This document shows, one piece after another, positions 62,058 through 64,000 of a stretch of 64,000 nt of DNA. Position 1 is the stretch's first letter. Every line of letters begins with the position of its first letter. The position numbers and the translations under genes were made by a program. The notes under the pieces were generated by a model. The model was given only the letters and a program-made list of their open reading frames with translations. It searched no databases and had not been told where the DNA came from. This DNA comes from Singulisphaera sp. GP187 (lineage in GTDB: Bacteria > Planctomycetota > Phycisphaerae > Phycisphaerales > SM1A02), in assembly GCA_945869475.1 (NCBI GenBank), contig CAMBOV010000010.1, positions 1 through 64,000 of the forward strand. Direction: 5' to 3'.

Positions 62058-64000
62058 TTCAACGCCGCCTGTGCTGCTGCGAGTCGTGCAACGGGTACGC
62101 GATAGGGTGAGCAAGAAACGTAGTTCAATCCGCACGTCTGAAAGAATCGAATCGATGCTGGATCGCCGCCATGTTCACCGCAGACGCCGAGCTTGAGATT
62201 CGGCTTTCGTGCGCGACCCTTCTGGCAGGCCATCGCCACGAGCGCGCCGACTCCTTCGACGTCGATCGACTGGAACGGATCCTTCTCAAGAATTCCCTTG
62301 TCGAGGTAGGCCGGCATGAATGAATTGATGTCGTCGCGACTGAAACCAAAGGTCATCTGTGTGAGATCATTCGTTCCGAACGAAAAGAAATCTGCCTCGT
62401 CAGCAACGGCGTCCGCTGTCACCGCCGCGCGTGGAATCTCGATCATCGTGCCGATTGGAATCTCATACTTCTTGACGCCCTTCTCTTTGAGCACAACTGC
62501 GACGGTCTGCTCAGTGAGTCGGCGAAGCAGCGCGAGTTCTTGTTTCGTTCCCACGAGTGGAATCATGATCTCCGGTTGGGCGTCGATGCCTTCACTGCGA
62601 CACGCCACGGCTGCCTCAACGATCGCACGCACCTGCATGACGAGGATCTCTGGATAGGTCACCGCGAGGCGGCATCCACGATGACCAAGCATTGGATTGG
62701 CTTCATGCAATTGTTGCACGCGCCGTCGCACAAACTCAACCGGCACTCCCGCTTCGTGGGCGAGCGCTTCTTGTGACGCGCCATCATGCGGGACGAACTC
62801 ATGCAGCGGCGGATCGAGCAAGCGAACGGTGACTGGGAATCCCTTCATCGCTGTGAAGATGCCGATGAAATCAGTGCGTTGAATTGGCAAGAGGCGAGCG
62901 AGCGCCGCTTCACGTTGCGAGACCTCTTCAGAGATGATCATCTGGCGAATCGCTGCGATCCGGTCACCCTCGAAGAACATGTGCTCGGTTCGGCAGAGTC
63001 CGATGCCGATGGCACCGAATTCACGTGCGCGCTGGGCATCGGCAGGAGAATCTGCGTTCGCGCGCACTCCCATCGTCGCGTACTTCTGCGACCACTTCAT
63101 CACCTGTGCGAAGTCACCCGAGATCGACTGCGGCACCGTGCGCGCGATGGTTCCAGCCATCACTTCGCCCGTGGCTCCATCGATCGAGAGTGTGTCGCCG
63201 CGGCCAAAGACGCGACCCTTCACCGTGAGCACGCCAGCTTCACTATCGATGCTGAGATCGCCCGCGCCGACGACGCAGCACTTGCCCCATCCAACTGCGA
63301 CGACGGCTGCATGGCTCGTCTTCCCGCCCGTTGAGGTGAGAATTCCAACGGCCTTGTGCATACCAGCGACATCTTCTGGCGATGTTTCGCGACGAATGAG
63401 CAACACCGACTCGCCCGCGTTCGCGCGCGCGACTGCTTCAGCTGCAGTGAACGCGAGAGTCCCCGATGCAGCACCTGGGCTTGCAGCGATTCCCTTGGTG
63501 AGAATCTCGACGCCGCGCTTGTCTTCACTGCGGTAGTACGGCAGCAGCAACTGCACGAGATCTCCTGCGGGAATGCGCTTGAGCGCAGTGCGTTCGTCAA
63601 TGAGTCGTTCGCGCACCATCTCGACGGCGGCACGCACAGCGGCGACACCATTGCGCTTGCCATTGCGAGTTTGCAGCATGAAGAGACGCCCGCGCTCGAT
63701 CGTGAATTCGATGTCCTGCATGTCGCGGTAGTGGCGCTCGAGTTGCTTTCGCACCTTCAAGAGTTGCTTCCACACCTTCGCGTTCCATCCTTCGATCTCG
63801 CTGATCGGTCGCGGCGTGCGAATGCCTGCGACAACATCTTCGCCCTGCGCATTGATCAAGAACTCGCCGTAGAAAACGTTCTCTCCAGTGGATGGATCGC
63901 GCGTGAATGCAACGCCCGTTCCTGAATCATCGCCCATGTTGCCGTAGACCATCGCCTGCACATTGACCGCAGTTCCGATGAGTCCCTTGATGCCCTCGAT
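62054..64000 (-). CDS. ppdK: Pyruvate, phosphate dikinase (3' part; 5' end beyond the window)
   Basis: The coding frame is open to the window edge and continues beyond it. The readable 648 residues contain the end of the ATP-grasp domain (AVNVQAMVYGNMGDDSGTGVAFTRDP), the phospho-His domain with GGKTSHAAVVA, and the C-terminal PEP/pyruvate barrel with GIGLCRTEHMF and GVCGEHGGDPAS. PPDK interconverts pyruvate and PEP with ATP and phosphate. The stop overlaps the next ATG. No frameshift or missing motif is seen. Confidence 0.96.
   Translation of the reverse strand: MEGIKGLIGTAVNVQAMVYGNMGDDSGTGVAFTRDPSTGENVFYGEFLINAQGEDVVAGIRTPRPISEIEGWNAKVWKQLLKVRKQLERHYRDMQDIEFTIERGRLFMLQTRNGKRNGVAAVRAAVEMVRERLIDERTALKRIPAGDLVQLLLPYYRSEDKRGVEILTKGIAASPGAASGTLAFTAAEAVARANAGESVLLIRRETSPEDVAGMHKAVGILTSTGGKTSHAAVVAVGWGKCCVVGAGDLSIDSEAGVLTVKGRVFGRGDTLSIDGATGEVMAGTIARTVPQSISGDFAQVMKWSQKYATMGVRANADSPADAQRAREFGAIGIGLCRTEHMFFEGDRIAAIRQMIISEEVSQREAALARLLPIQRTDFIGIFTAMKGFPVTVRLLDPPLHEFVPHDGASQEALAHEAGVPVEFVRRRVQQLHEANPMLGHRGCRLAVTYPEILVMQVRAIVEAAVACRSEGIDAQPEIMIPLVGTKQELALLRRLTEQTVAVVLKEKGVKKYEIPIGTMIEIPRAAVTADAVADEADFFSFGTNDLTQMTFGFSRDDINSFMPAYLDKGILEKDPFQSIDVEGVGALVAMACQKGRARKPNLKLGVCGEHGGDPASIRFFQTCGLNYVSCSPYRVPVARLAAAQAALK

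Noticed and set aside
1-64000. CRISPR arrays, insertion sequences, prophage or integrase genes, rRNA genes
   Set aside because: No regularly spaced repeats, transposase or integrase motifs, phage structural genes or rRNA-like sequence were noticed by eye; a covariance-model and profile search would be decisive.

Overview
The window looks like a contiguous piece of chromosome from a planctomycete, most likely class Phycisphaerae. The basis is the combination of a complete actABCDEF (alternative complex III) locus joined to a caa3-type cytochrome oxidase, secreted proteins ending in paired 'D-x-N-x-D-G-x-V-x-G-x-D-L' (dockerin-like) repeats, zinc-ribbon tails, and a set of secreted hypotheticals without close textbook relatives. 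No phage, transposon, plasmid or CRISPR signature was seen. Genes are tightly packed, with very many ATGA, GTGA or TGATG stop/start overlaps and frequent GTG starts.

Positions 4-14057 (minus strand) form one respiratory supercluster. actA-F (quinol:acceptor oxidoreductase) is followed by a small membrane protein, a Sco1/SenC-like copper protein, and the oxidase genes ctaC (subunit II with fused cytochrome c), ctaD (subunit I, A2 type with a YSHPAVY motif), ctaE, ctaF and a second subunit-III-like gene. Electrons would flow from quinol through the Act complex to the cytochrome c domain of CtaC and on to oxygen. A 20-bp CRP-like palindrome lies 33 bp upstream of actA, in the divergent promoter region.

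Positions 14186-17565 (plus) hold a compact module: a PTS EIIA-like protein, a PII-like small protein and two antiporter-type membrane proteins. Positions 17578-21881 (plus) carry tatD, tatC with a periplasmic insertion, tadA, and a HAD phosphatase fused to TruD. A DUF151 nuclease and a secreted subtilase face the other way. Positions 24002-27316 carry metK, rsmB and a membrane protein.

Positions 27343-39702 are mixed housekeeping: ptsN-like EIIA, a CcoG/NapH-like ferredoxin-TPR fusion, dnaJ-like, hpt, gatB, two cyclophilins, a MazG-like pyrophosphohydrolase, a truncated ATPase pseudogene, a secreted protein with a duplicated domain, clpS, tRNA-Cys with a strong terminator, and a 65-residue cysteine-rich membrane microprotein.

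Positions 39774-43206 encode a Gld-like ABC system. Positions 43216-48198 encode three secreted proteins with dockerin-like C-termini (a DNRLRE-type protein, a metzincin-type metalloprotease, an endonuclease/exonuclease/phosphatase). Two M16 peptidase-like genes (one active, one degenerate) face murJ. Positions 53369-64000 carry a small lipoprotein, then minus-strand operons: birA - two secreted hypotheticals - parA - VanZ/zinc-ribbon, with a HIT protein just upstream, and ppdK (cut by the window end) - CBM9-like lipoprotein - glutamate dehydrogenase family.
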